NCBI RefSeq assembly: GCF_001613505.1
Contig: NZ_BDCM01000017.1
Span: forward strand, 62,001 to 126,000
Reading direction: 5' to 3'
Source: Nocardia mikamii NBRC 108933
GTDB lineage: Bacteria > Actinomycetota > Actinomycetes > Mycobacteriales > Mycobacteriaceae
Length of the DNA: 64,000 nt
Each line of letters starts with the position of its first letter. The first letter of the stretch is position 1. A program made the position numbers and the translations under genes. The notes under the pieces were generated by a model. The model saw nothing but the letters and a program-made list of their open reading frames with translations, made no database searches and was not told the origin of the DNA. Below, piece after piece: positions 32,970-41,534 of this stretch.

Positions 32970-33779
32970 CTATTTGCCCTGGAAAACGGGCGCGCGCTTG
33001 TCCTTGAAGGCGTTGAGCGCCTCGGTCATGTCCGGACTGCGCGTCAGCAGCGCCTGTCCGCGGTTCTCCAGCTCGATCGCCGCGGCATAGGAGCCGACCT
33101 CGAGATTGGCTTGCAGGGCGCGTTTGGACAGCTGCACACCGCCCGGCGAGTTCGCAACGATCTGTTCGGCGAGGGCGAGCGCATCGGCTACGACATCGCC
33201 GGCGCTGACCGAATTCACCATGCCCAGCTCGCCCGCTTCGGTCGCGTCGACAACCCGTCCGGTGAAACAGATTTCGCTGGTCTTCGCGGGTCCGATCAAT
33301 CGGGTCAGCAGCCAGGATGTGCCCAGATCACCGGCGGAGAGCCCGATGCGAACGAATGCGGCGTTGAATTTGGCCGCGGCGCCGGCCAGGCGGATATCTG
33401 CGGCGAGCGCCAACGCCAGACCACCACCGGCGGCCGGACCGTTCACCGCGGCGATGACTGGGACCCGCAGGGAACGAATCGCGGTGAGTGCGCGTGCGGC
33501 ACGTTCCTGCTGATCCAGCATGCCCAGCGCACCGAGGTTCGGGAGATCGTCGGCATCAGCGAGGTCGTATCCCGAGCAGAACGCCTTGCCCGCGCCGGTG
33601 AGCACGAGCACGCGGCATGAGTCCTCGGTTTCGAGGCCCCAGGCCAGTTGCTCGAGTTCGACGAACATGGTGTTGGTCATCGCGTTGTAGCGATCGGGCC
33701 GGTTCAGCGTGACCACGACGATGCCCGGTTTCACCTCCTCGGCGAGGAGGGTTTCGAAACGGTGTTCCAGGGTTTTCAT
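32970..33779 (-). CDS. Crotonase-family protein with altered acid residues (paralogue 2)
   Basis: The protein is 269 aa; the start at 33779 has TAGGAG upstream. It shares the GGGLALALAADIRLAG block and RIGLSAGDLGTSWLLTRLIGPA with the downstream neighbour, including loss of the usual Glu pair and an Asp in GDLGTS. A C-terminal LENRGQALLTRSPDMTEAL and KRAPVFQGK are nearly the same in both. The pair may act on stereo- or regio-isomers of one ring or chain intermediate. Gaps to neighbours are about 30 bp, consistent with one operon. Confidence 0.82.
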   Translation of the reverse strand: MKTLEHRFETLLAEEVKPGIVVVTLNRPDRYNAMTNTMFVELEQLAWGLETEDSCRVLVLTGAGKAFCSGYDLADADDLPNLGALGMLDQQERAARALTAIRSLRVPVIAAVNGPAAGGGLALALAADIRLAGAAAKFNAAFVRIGLSAGDLGTSWLLTRLIGPAKTSEICFTGRVVDATEAGELGMVNSVSAGDVVADALALAEQIVANSPGGVQLSKRALQANLEVGSYAAAIELENRGQALLTRSPDMTEALNAFKDKRAPVFQGK

Positions 33780-33808
33780 CTGGACTCCTAACGTGAGCGG
33801 CCGGGCGA

Positions 33809-34591
33809 TCAGCGGAACTGCGGCTTGCGCTTGCCGACGAAGGCGCTGATTCCCTCGGCGGCCTCCCCGTCCTCGAACAGCGCCTGGATCTGCTCGACCT
33901 CGTACCGGGCGCCCTCGGCCAGAGGCAGGTCGAAGGCCGCGTCCACGGTGCGGACCACCGACAGCTGGGCCGGCAGCGAGGGGCCGAGCAGTTCGCGCGC
34001 GAAGTCCAGCGCCGCCGCGGTGGCGTCGCCATCGGTGAGGCGGTCGACCAGGCCGATCCGGTAGGCCTCCTCGGCGGCCACCTGGCGGGCGGTCAGCATG
34101 ATGTCCAGCGCTCGTCCTCTGCCGACGAGTCGCGGAAGTCGTTGCGTCCCACCGGCTCCCGGGATCAGCCCGAGTTTGACCTCCGGCAGCCCGAACCGGC
34201 CGCCGGGGCCGGCGACCCGCAGCGTGCACGCCATCGCGAGTTCGAGACCGCCGCCGAGGGCGACCCCGTCTACCGCGGCGACCGACAGCCACGGTGAGGC
34301 GGCGAGGCGATCGTTGACCGCACGCATCCGATCGCCGTACGCGGTGAACGTCTCGGCGTCGATCGTCGACAGGTGTTTGATGTCCGCGCCCGCCGCGAAG
34401 AATCCGGGCAGCGCGGATCCGATGACCATGACCTTGACGTCACCGGCCTTCTCGGCGGCATCCATGGCGAGGTGCATCCCGTCCAGCAGCGGAATGCCCA
34501 GCGCGTTGGCCGGCGGCCGCCGCAGCGTCACCGCCGTGATTCCGGGTTCGACCGTCTCCCAGGTCACCACATCCTGCGCCCGCTCTGCCAC
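33809..34591 (-). CDS. Enoyl-CoA hydratase (canonical crotonase, possible BadK analogue)
   Basis: The protein is 260 aa and the first gene of the leftward operon. Both catalytic glutamates are in place: GGGLELAMACTLR and FGLPEVKLGLIPGAGGTQRLPRLVG. That is the signature of genuine 2-enoyl-CoA hydratases. In a cyclohexanecarboxylate-like route it would hydrate the cyclohexene-1-carboxyl-CoA to the 2-hydroxy compound for BadH. The FadR-like operator at 34686-34700 lies 94 bp upstream. Confidence 0.87.
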   Translation of the reverse strand: MAERAQDVVTWETVEPGITAVTLRRPPANALGIPLLDGMHLAMDAAEKAGDVKVMVIGSALPGFFAAGADIKHLSTIDAETFTAYGDRMRAVNDRLAASPWLSVAAVDGVALGGGLELAMACTLRVAGPGGRFGLPEVKLGLIPGAGGTQRLPRLVGRGRALDIMLTARQVAAEEAYRIGLVDRLTDGDATAAALDFARELLGPSLPAQLSVVRTVDAAFDLPLAEGARYEVEQIQALFEDGEAAEGISAFVGKRKPQFR

Positions 34592-34685
34592 GTCGTCCTC
34601 GCATTCAGCACATCGTCGACACCGCTGCGGCCGACTTCCTCTTCATTGGAAGCTATCCACCACACCGCACCAAGTCAACCATTAT

Positions 34686-34700
34686 TTTGGTACGACCAAA
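34686..34700. promoter_or_regulatory. Perfect FadR-type operator, crotonase side of gntR intergenic region
   Basis: TTTGGTACGACCAAA is a perfect palindrome with a 3-nt centre. The core TGGTACGACCA is the same as that reported for E. coli FadR sites. It sits between divergent gntR and crotonase operons. Confidence 0.8.
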
Positions 34701-34756
34701 TTACCTAACCGTTTCCAGCCACGCAAACTCGCATGGCAGGACTCTTTACTGATAGA

Positions 34757-34771
34757 TTAGGTACGACCAAA
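34757..34771. promoter_or_regulatory. FadR-type operator directly upstream of gntR
   Basis: TTAGGTACGACCAAA differs from the neighbouring perfect copy at one base. It lies 20 bp before the gntR start codon, consistent with autoregulation; the two copies are 71 bp apart. Confidence 0.75.
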
Positions 34772-34791
34772 TACACAGAAGGTAGGTAACT

Positions 34792-35565
34792 ATGCCCGAG
34801 TCGCCCTCGTCGAGCACGGTTGCGCGACACCCGGTTCAGTTGCAGCCGATGCAGGTCCCCAAGGCCTCCGACGTTCTTGCCAACGACCTGCGCGAGCGCA
34901 TCCTTCGCGGCGAGTTCCCGTCGGGTACCGCATTGCCGCCCGAGCGCGAGTTGGTCACCCAGACGCAGATGAGCCGGACCACCGTCCGGGAGGCACTGCG
35001 CATTCTCGAGGTGCAAGGGCTTGTCGTCATCAAGACCGGCCGCTCCGGCGGCGCGTTCGTCCAGCAGCCCGGAGGCGCCTCGGTGGCCTCGTCGGTGAGC
35101 CTGCTCATCCGCGGGCAGCAGCTGCGCTTGTCCGACCTGCTGGAAACCCGCGAAACCATCGAGCCCGCGTGCGCCGGCCTGGCGGCGAAGTACCGCACCG
35201 ACGACGACATCGCCGCGCTCGACGCCGCGAACGCCAAGCTGGGCGATCTCGACATCCCGCTCGAGGAATTCCTGCGGGCCAACGTCGACTGGCACCTCGC
35301 GGTCGCGGTCGCCAGCCACAACGAACTGCTGACCGGGTTCATGACCGCGCTGGCGAACGCCATCTACAGCTCGACGGAGAACACCGCGTTCGTCGACGAC
35401 GAGGTGCGCAAAACCACCTACAAGGCGCACAAGACGATCACCGACGCCATCCGCGCCGGCGACCCGGCGGTGGCGACGCGGCGGATGAGTAAGCACGTCC
35501 ACGGGTACGCCGAGGCCGTCGTTCAGGTCGAGGAACGCACCGAGATCGAGCTGCGCGAAGCCTGA
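34792..35565 (+). CDS. GntR-family regulator, FadR/FCD subfamily
   Basis: The protein is 257 aa. The winged HTH spans about 22-90: ASDVLANDLRERILRGEFP, PPERELVTQTQMSRTTVREAL, VIKTGRSGGAFV. The C-terminal FCD ligand domain is helical with the metal or ligand histidines expected around DWHLAVAVASHN and KAHKTI. FadR-subfamily proteins recognise TGGTNNNACCA-like palindromes, and two such sites lie in its own promoter and seven more across island 2. It is therefore the best candidate master repressor of the island, released by an acyl-CoA or acid intermediate. Its 3' end overlaps the convergent luciferase-like gene by 43 bp. Confidence 0.9.
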   Translation: MPESPSSSTVARHPVQLQPMQVPKASDVLANDLRERILRGEFPSGTALPPERELVTQTQMSRTTVREALRILEVQGLVVIKTGRSGGAFVQQPGGASVASSVSLLIRGQQLRLSDLLETRETIEPACAGLAAKYRTDDDIAALDAANAKLGDLDIPLEEFLRANVDWHLAVAVASHNELLTGFMTALANAIYSSTENTAFVDDEVRKTTYKAHKTITDAIRAGDPAVATRRMSKHVHGYAEAVVQVEERTEIELREA

Positions 35566-36623
35566 GGCCCCCGCGTCACACCGCTACCGTGTGCGAGATG
35601 GGTGCGCAGGCCGGCCAGTATCTCGGCATTGATCGCCCGGGTTTCGTGATCGCTGAGTCCCCACGGGGGCGCGATCAAGTCGAGGTGATCGAAGCCGTCC
35701 GGAATCGCCGCCAGCGCCGCCGGGAACTCGGCCGGGCGGCAGGCGATGGCGATGGTGTCGATCATGTCGTCGGTGACAGCGCTGATCAGCGCCTCGCTGT
35801 CGCGGTCGCGGGCCGCCTCGCGAATCCGCTGTTGCGCGGCGCTCCAGCCGTGCAGCGCGAAGAGGCGATCGTAGACCCGCGATGCCGCGTATTGGCCGAT
35901 CGCGTACGCCGCTTGCCGCCGGGCCAGCTCGACATCGTCGTTGATCGCGCACATCCGGATACCCATGATGGTGACCTCGGCCGGATCGCGGCCCGATAAC
36001 GCCGCGCCGGTGGCGATTTCGTCCGCGACCGGGCCGCGGACGTACTCGGCGGTGTACATCGGATGGCCGACGAGCCCGTCGGCGAGCTCGCCGGCCGTCC
36101 GCAGCATCAGCTTGTTCACCCCCGCGATCCAGATCGGGATCCCCGGCCGGATCGGTTCCGGCACCTCCGAGGTGGGGGCAATGTGCACGTGGTAGAAGCG
36201 CCCGTCGTGATGGACCGGGCCCTCGTGCAGGCGCCACAGCGCCTTCAGCACGGTGAGCAGTTCGGCCATCCGGGCGGCCGGCGCTTCACCGGAGACACCG
36301 TGCCAAGCCTCCATCATTGTCGGCGTTCCGTTGCCGATGCCGAGAATGATTCGGCCACCGGACAATTCGTCGAGGTCCCGCGCTTCGGCCGCCCACATCA
36401 GCGGGCTGCGGCCCACCCCGTAGGCGATATTCGAACCGATGCGGATGGTGCTGGTGCCGGCGGCGAGCGCGGCCATCGGCACGGTGGCCGAGCGGCTGTA
36501 CAGCTCACTTGTCCACACCGCCGTACAACCGATGTCCTCCGCCTCGCGCGCCAATTCGGTCATGGTCGCGAACCGCTGTGGTCCGCGGCCGACGCCGAAG
36601 GCATTGACCCCGAACGTCGTCAT
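35523..36623 (-). CDS. LLM-class F420/flavin-dependent oxidoreductase
   Basis: The protein is 366 aa. Luciferase-like TIM-barrel features are FATMTELAREAEDIGCTAVWTSE, then RIGSNIAYGVGRSP, DLDELSGGRIILGIGNG, and IPIWIAGVN. The pattern is that of mycobacterial F420-dependent LLM enzymes. It is the last gene of the long leftward operon starting near 46994 and follows the MenB/BadI-like gene by 21 bp. It could reduce or oxidise a ring intermediate; the reaction is not predictable. The last 14 codons overlap the gntR 3' end on the other strand. Confidence 0.8.
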   Translation of the reverse strand: MTTFGVNAFGVGRGPQRFATMTELAREAEDIGCTAVWTSELYSRSATVPMAALAAGTSTIRIGSNIAYGVGRSPLMWAAEARDLDELSGGRIILGIGNGTPTMMEAWHGVSGEAPAARMAELLTVLKALWRLHEGPVHHDGRFYHVHIAPTSEVPEPIRPGIPIWIAGVNKLMLRTAGELADGLVGHPMYTAEYVRGPVADEIATGAALSGRDPAEVTIMGIRMCAINDDVELARRQAAYAIGQYAASRVYDRLFALHGWSAAQQRIREAARDRDSEALISAVTDDMIDTIAIACRPAEFPAALAAIPDGFDHLDLIAPPWGLSDHETRAINAEILAGLRTHLAHGSGVTRGPQASRSSISVRSST

Positions 36624-36644
36624 CTCGGTGATCCTCTCGCTCTG

Positions 36645-37499
36645 TCAGGCCCGGCGCGGAAACCGATCGAACTCCGGCCGCCGCTTGGCTTTGAACGCCT
36701 CCCGGCCTTCCTTCGCCTCCTCGGTGGCGTAGAACAGCAGATTGGTGTCGTGTGCGAGCTGCTGAATTCCGGCCAGGCCGTCCTCGGCAGCGTGGAAACT
36801 CGCCTTCATCAGCCGCAACGCCATCGGTGACAGTTCCATCATCCGCCGGCACCACGCGAGCGTCTCCGACTCCAGGTCGGCGAGGGGCACGACGGTGTTG
36901 ACCAGGCCCATCTCCAGCGCCTGCGCGGCGTCGTACTGACGGCAGAGAAACCAGATCTCCTTGGCCTTACGCACACCGACCATATCGGCCAGCAGTCCGG
37001 CGCCGAATCCGCCGTCGAACGAGCCGACCTTCGGCCCGACCTGACCGAGACGCGCATTGTCGGCGGCGATGGTCAGATCACAGACGATCTGCAACACGTG
37101 CCCACCACCGACGGCGTAACCGGCGACCATGGCGACGACCGGTTTCGGCAACCGGCGAATCTGCACCTGCAGATCCGTCACGTGGAAGCGGCCCACCGCG
37201 CCCGGATTCTCCGGATCGGTGAGATAGCCCGTATCGCCGCGCACGCGCTGATCGCCGCCGGAGCAGAATGCCTTGTCGCCCTCTCCGGTGAGGACGATGA
37301 CTCCGATCGACGGATCCTCGCGGGCATGGGTGAGCGCGTCGGAGATCTCCACCAGGGTCTGCGGCCGAAAAGCGTTGTGTACCCCCGGCCGGCAGATGGT
37401 GATCTTCGCGATGCCGTCCGCGGTCCGTGAGTAGTCGACGTCCTCGTAACGACGGACTGTCGACCACTCCCCCGTGGTACCGCCCACCGCGGTCCTCAC
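36645..37499 (-). CDS. MenB/BadI-type crotonase (ring-cleaving hydrolase candidate)
   Basis: The protein is 284 aa with a GTG start overlapping the BadH stop (GTGA). It has GEGDKAFCSGGDQRVRGD (about 72-89), IRRLPKPVVAMVAGYAVGGG, GQVGPKVGSFDGG with D162, EIWFLCRQYDA and FYATEEAKEG with the active-site Tyr of MenB. Sequence is closest to 1,4-dihydroxy-2-naphthoyl-CoA synthase, which performs Dieckmann ring closure. Yet there are no menaquinone genes around it, and it is coupled to a BadH-like dehydrogenase. The chemistry is the reverse of BadI ring opening, so a role as 2-ketocyclohexanecarboxyl-CoA-type hydrolase is inferred. Confidence 0.8.
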   Translation of the reverse strand: MRTAVGGTTGEWSTVRRYEDVDYSRTADGIAKITICRPGVHNAFRPQTLVEISDALTHAREDPSIGVIVLTGEGDKAFCSGGDQRVRGDTGYLTDPENPGAVGRFHVTDLQVQIRRLPKPVVAMVAGYAVGGGHVLQIVCDLTIAADNARLGQVGPKVGSFDGGFGAGLLADMVGVRKAKEIWFLCRQYDAAQALEMGLVNTVVPLADLESETLAWCRRMMELSPMALRLMKASFHAAEDGLAGIQQLAHDTNLLFYATEEAKEGREAFKAKRRPEFDRFPRRA

Positions 37500-38254
37500 G
37501 CCATGGTCAGGCCGCCACTGACCGACAGGGTCTGGCCGGTGATGTAACCGGTCTCGTCGGAGGCGAAGAACGCGACGGCCGCGGCGATATCCGAGGGCAG
37601 CGCCAGCCGCTTCATCGGCACCGCGCGGGTCATACCGCCCAGCACCTTGTCCGCATCCTGACCGGAGTTGTTCGCGAATTTACGCAATGCCGGGGTGTCG
37701 GTCGGCCCGGGGCACACGGTGTTGACCGTGACGCCCTTCGTGGCCACCTCGCGGGCAAGGGTCTTGGTGAAGGCGATGATGCCGCCCTTGGCGCCCGAGT
37801 ACACGGCCTCGAGCGACGACCCGACCCGGCCCGCGTCGGAACCGATATTGATCACCCGGCCGAAGCCGCGCTCGATCATACCCGGAACCACGGTGTGGTT
37901 GACGCGCAGCGCACCCTTGAAGTTGATGTCGAGGATCTTGTCCCAGAACGCTTCGTCGGTGTCGAGGAACTTCATGAAGTCGTCCCAGCCGGCGTTGTTG
38001 ACGGCGATCTCGACCGGTCCGAAATTGTCGGTGACCTGCTGCACCGCGGCCTTCACCGAATCGGTGTCGGTGACGTCGATCGGCACCGCGATCGCCTGGC
38101 CGCCGGCGGAAACGATTTCCTTCGCGGTCTGCTGTGCCACTTCGTGATTGAGATCGGCGACGGCGACGCGGAAGCCGGCCTCGCCGAGTTTGCGCGAGAT
38201 ACCCTCGCCGATTCCCTGGGCGCCGCCGGTGACGAGCGCTACGCGATTGCTCAT
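37496..38254 (-). CDS. badH: BadH-like 2-hydroxycyclohexanecarboxyl-CoA dehydrogenase (SDR)
   Basis: The protein is 252 aa. Beyond general SDR motifs (TGGAQGIG, YSGAK) it carries segments characteristic of Rhodopseudomonas BadH: NNAGWDDFMKFLDT, GRVINIGSDAGRVGSS, CPGPTDTPALR and FASDETGYITGQTLSVSGGLTM. BadH oxidises 2-hydroxycyclohexane-1-carboxyl-CoA to the 2-keto ester, the substrate for ring hydrolysis. The directly coupled MenB/BadI-like gene downstream gives the expected next step. A homologous substrate with a ring alkyl group is likely here. Confidence 0.85.
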   Translation of the reverse strand: MSNRVALVTGGAQGIGEGISRKLGEAGFRVAVADLNHEVAQQTAKEIVSAGGQAIAVPIDVTDTDSVKAAVQQVTDNFGPVEIAVNNAGWDDFMKFLDTDEAFWDKILDINFKGALRVNHTVVPGMIERGFGRVINIGSDAGRVGSSLEAVYSGAKGGIIAFTKTLAREVATKGVTVNTVCPGPTDTPALRKFANNSGQDADKVLGGMTRAVPMKRLALPSDIAAAVAFFASDETGYITGQTLSVSGGLTMA

Positions 38255-38306
38255 GGGTGTCGATTCCTTTCGATGACAGACGTTCGATCACAGTTGTTCG
38301 ATGACC

Positions 38307-39536
38307 TCAGGACGCCAGGCGCGCCGCGCTCGCGAGTTCGTCGCGAAACTCCGGAGCGGCGATATTGATCAAGCGGCGTCGGCGCTCCGCCAGCGGTTGC
38401 CCGCGCAGATGGGCGACACCGTGCTCGGTGACGACGCAGTCGACGTCGGCGCGCGCGGTGGTGACCACACCTTCGTCGAGAGCGAATTTGATCGACGAGC
38501 GTCCGCGCATGGTCGAGCGCAGCGCGATGATCGATCGTTTCCCGGTCAGCGCGGCGGCGCGGGCGAAGTCGACCTGGCCGCCCACCGCGCCCAGATAGGT
38601 GCCGCGGCTCATCTCCGCGCCGACCTGCCCGGTCAGGTCCACTTCGATCGCGAAGTTGACCGCGACGAGCGCGTCGAGCTGCGACAGCACCTGCGGCGCA
38701 TGGGTATAGCTGGTCGGCCGGAACCGGGCGGGCAGTTCGGCGATCCGCGCGTACATGTCGGCCGAGCCCAAAGCGGTTCCGGCTACCGACAATCCGGTAT
38801 CGATCGGCTTGCGCCCGCCGGTGATCACGCCCTTGTCGATGAGCGTCAGCACTCCGTCGGTGATCATGCCGGTGTGCACGCCGAGATCGCGGTGACCGGC
38901 CAGCGCGTCGAAGACGGCCGCCCCGAGGGAACCGATGCCCACCTGAAGGGTGTCGCCGTCGTCGACCAATCCGGCGATATGTGCCGCGATGACGCGGTCG
39001 GCCTCGCCGGCGGGACGGCGTGCCTCCTGCTGCAGCGGACGGTCGGTCTCACATGTGGCCGCGAAGCGGCTCAACGGGATTCGTGGTGAACCGGGCACGG
39101 CGGGCATCTGCTTGTTGATCTCCGCGAACAGCAGCGGCGTATGGCCGATCGCGTCGGCCATGTAGTCGACGCCGATACCCAGCGAGCACATGCCGTCGCG
39201 GTCCGGCGGTGATACCTGCACCAGTCCGGCATCGCACGGCAGCCGGTGCTCGGCGAACATCCGGGGCAGTGCCGAATAGTGACACGGCACGACCTCGAGC
39301 TGGTCGGTGGCGCCGAGCTCACGCAACGCGCCCAAGCCACCGTAGGAGACCATCGTGTCGGTCGGCGAGATCGCTTGTGCCAGTTGGTCGTTCCAGCTCA
39401 ATCCGGTAAACAGGCGCAGCGGCCCGAGTTCGGGAGCCTGGGCGAGCAGCTGATCGACGAGCGGGCGTGGCTCGGCCGCGGCCTGGCTCCACCACACCCC
39501 CATATCCCGCCGCAGCAGCCCGCCGAAGTCGACCAT
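38307..39536 (-). CDS. Acetyl-CoA hydrolase/CoA-transferase family protein
   Basis: The protein is 409 aa; the start shares one base with the thiolase stop (TGATG). Family features are VSYGGLGALRELG-like N-terminal repeats, VQVSPPDRDGMCSLGIGVDYM, LQVGIGSLGAAVFDALAGHRDLGVHTGMITDG, and EVDLTGQVGAEMSRGTYLGAVGGQVDFARAA. These match 4-hydroxybutyrate/acetate CoA-transferases (AbfT/Cat1 group). It could move CoA from acetyl- or succinyl-CoA to a carboxylate intermediate without ATP, for example a dicarboxylate after ring opening. Confidence 0.85.
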   Translation of the reverse strand: MVDFGGLLRRDMGVWWSQAAAEPRPLVDQLLAQAPELGPLRLFTGLSWNDQLAQAISPTDTMVSYGGLGALRELGATDQLEVVPCHYSALPRMFAEHRLPCDAGLVQVSPPDRDGMCSLGIGVDYMADAIGHTPLLFAEINKQMPAVPGSPRIPLSRFAATCETDRPLQQEARRPAGEADRVIAAHIAGLVDDGDTLQVGIGSLGAAVFDALAGHRDLGVHTGMITDGVLTLIDKGVITGGRKPIDTGLSVAGTALGSADMYARIAELPARFRPTSYTHAPQVLSQLDALVAVNFAIEVDLTGQVGAEMSRGTYLGAVGGQVDFARAAALTGKRSIIALRSTMRGRSSIKFALDEGVVTTARADVDCVVTEHGVAHLRGQPLAERRRRLINIAAPEFRDELASAARLAS

Positions 39537-40735
39537 CAGTTCTCCCGCTCGATGAGCGTTCCGGTGCCCAGCCCGCCGCCGCAGCACATGGTCACCAGGC
39601 CGAGCCGGCTGTCGCGGCGTTCCATCTCCGCGAGAATGGTCGCGATCAACCGAGATCCGGTGGCGCCCACCGCATGTCCCAGCGCGATCGCGCCGCCGTT
39701 GACGTTGACACGGTCCATATCGGGCTTCAACTCCCGCTGCCAGGCGAGCACGACGGAGGAGAACGCCTCGTTCACTTCGAACAGATCGATATCGGCGACC
39801 GTCAGGCCGTTGCGCTCCAGCAGTTTGTGCGTCGCCGGGATCGGGCCGGTCAGCATGATGATCGGATCCACCCCGACGGTGGTCTGGTCCGCGATCCGCG
39901 CGCGGACACGCAAGCCGTGCCGCTGCGCGGCCTCGCGCGTGCACAGCAGCACCGCCGCCGCACTGTCGCAGATGGGACTCGAGGTGCCGGCGGTGATCCG
40001 GCCGTTCTCGCTGCGGAAGACCGGTTTCAGCGTGCCCAGCGTCTCGAGCGAGGTTCCCGGCCGGACGGTCTGGTCGCCGGTGCGGATCTCACCGTCGAGT
40101 TCCAGCCTCACCATCTCGTGGTCGAATCGGCCGGCGGCGATGGCCTCGGTGGCCAGAGCGTGCGACCGTACCGCGAATTCGTCCATCTCGGTGCGCGAGA
40201 TGTCCCAGCGTTCGGCGATCAGTTCCGCACTCTCGCCCTGGGTGACGAAGTCGTAGCGCTCGCGCAGCGCGGCAGGCCAGGGGTCACCGTAGAGTTCGCT
40301 GATCTTGGCGGGCGAATTCATCGGCACATGTCCCATATGCTCGACGCCGCCCGCGATCACGATGTCGTGCACGCCCGAAGACACCAGGGCCGCGGCGAAA
40401 TTCACGGCGGTCTGCGCGGATCCGCAGCGACGATCCAGTGTGGTCGCCGAAACCTCGGCCGGATAGCCGGCCTGCAGCCACGCATTGCGGCCGATATTGC
40501 GGGACTGCTCACCGAACGGGGCCGTGCACCCGATGACCAGATCCTCCACCGCCGCCGGGTCCAGGCCGGTGCGTCCGATCAGGTCCTGATAGCAGGACGC
40601 CAACATCGCATTGGGATGGATATCGCGGAACCATCCCTTCTCCGGATGCGATTTGCCGATCGGGGTGCGTACCGCCTCGGCGATGACAACCTCGCGCCCC
40701 GACGTCGCGAACGGACCGGATACTCGTGCACTCAT
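39536..40735 (-). CDS. Thiolase (acetyl-CoA acetyltransferase type)
   Basis: The protein is 399 aa. Catalytic Cys is in LDRRCGSAQTAV, the His in GGAIALGHAVGATG and the second Cys in TMCCGGGLGTGT. ITAGTSSPICDSAAAV and FEVNEAFSSV are also typical. It should cleave the 3-ketoacyl-CoA products of the ring-opened chain. It sits one base after the SDR stop and is coupled to the CoA-transferase downstream. Confidence 0.9.
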   Translation of the reverse strand: MSARVSGPFATSGREVVIAEAVRTPIGKSHPEKGWFRDIHPNAMLASCYQDLIGRTGLDPAAVEDLVIGCTAPFGEQSRNIGRNAWLQAGYPAEVSATTLDRRCGSAQTAVNFAAALVSSGVHDIVIAGGVEHMGHVPMNSPAKISELYGDPWPAALRERYDFVTQGESAELIAERWDISRTEMDEFAVRSHALATEAIAAGRFDHEMVRLELDGEIRTGDQTVRPGTSLETLGTLKPVFRSENGRITAGTSSPICDSAAAVLLCTREAAQRHGLRVRARIADQTTVGVDPIIMLTGPIPATHKLLERNGLTVADIDLFEVNEAFSSVVLAWQRELKPDMDRVNVNGGAIALGHAVGATGSRLIATILAEMERRDSRLGLVTMCCGGGLGTGTLIEREN

Positions 40736-40736
40736 C

Positions 40737-41534
40737 TCAGATCACCGTTCCGCCGTCGACCGGCAGCACCTGGCCGGTGATGTAGCCGGCCGCTCTCGAG
40801 GCCAGGAATACGAAGGTGGGCGCGATCTCGTCGGGATAGGCCCAGCGGCCCAGGGGAATTCGCGCCAGTGTCTTCGCGGCGAGTTTCTCATTGCTGCGGA
40901 TGTTCTCGGTCATCGCGGTCGCCGCGAGCGGCGCCACCGCGTTCACGGTGATCGACTGCTTGGCCAGCTCGCGGGCCAGTGATTTGGTGAGCCCGACGAT
41001 GGCGGCCTTGGCGGCGCCGTAGTTCGCCTGCCCGATCGTTCCGGTCAATCCCGCGGCGGAGGTCACGTTGATGATGCGGCCGGTTCCGTCCTGGGCGAGG
41101 TAATCCAGCGCCGCGTGGCTGCAGTGATAGCTACCCATGAGGTGAGTGTCGAGCACCTTGCGGAAGCGGTCCTCGTCCATCTTGGGGAACATCGCGGGTG
41201 CGATCACCCCGGCGTTGTTCACCAGGATGTTGAGCTTTCCGTTGCCGAGGCGGGCAGCTGCGGCGACCGCGTCGCGGGCGTTGTCACCATCGCAGACATC
41301 CAGCGTGAACGGCTCCGCGGCGCCGCCGGCCTTCGTGATGCGCTCGCTCACCGCGGCGGCCGCGTCCTTGTTGATATCGGTCACCAGGACCGAGGCTCCC
41401 GCCACGGCGAATGCCTCGGCGACGGCTGCTCCCACACCACCGCCCGCGCCGGTCACCAGAGCGGTACGGCCGTCGAGGCCGAACACCTCGATACCGGGTG
41501 CGGCGGTGGGGGTTTCGACTGGCTGGTCGGTCAT
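40737..41534 (-). CDS. SDR-family 3-hydroxyacyl-CoA dehydrogenase candidate
   Basis: The protein is 265 aa from the ATG at 41534, which shares one base with the preceding stop. It has TGAGGGVG, VTDIN (Asp, NAD type), NNAGVIAPAMF, the catalytic NVTSAAGLTGTIGQ and YGAAK, and PVDGGTVI. A 15-residue N-terminal extension precedes the Rossmann strand. The position between acyl-CoA dehydrogenase and thiolase suggests the 3-hydroxyacyl oxidation step. Confidence 0.87.
   Translation of the reverse strand: MTDQPVETPTAAPGIEVFGLDGRTALVTGAGGGVGAAVAEAFAVAGASVLVTDINKDAAAAVSERITKAGGAAEPFTLDVCDGDNARDAVAAAARLGNGKLNILVNNAGVIAPAMFPKMDEDRFRKVLDTHLMGSYHCSHAALDYLAQDGTGRIINVTSAAGLTGTIGQANYGAAKAAIVGLTKSLARELAKQSITVNAVAPLAATAMTENIRSNEKLAAKTLARIPLGRWAYPDEIAPTFVFLASRAAGYITGQVLPVDGGTVI

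Noticed and set aside
36645..37499. menB of menaquinone biosynthesis
   Set aside because: Sequence is MenB-like, but no other men gene is nearby, and it is coupled to a BadH-like gene in a catabolic operon; I kept a ring-hydrolase reading while noting the doubt.
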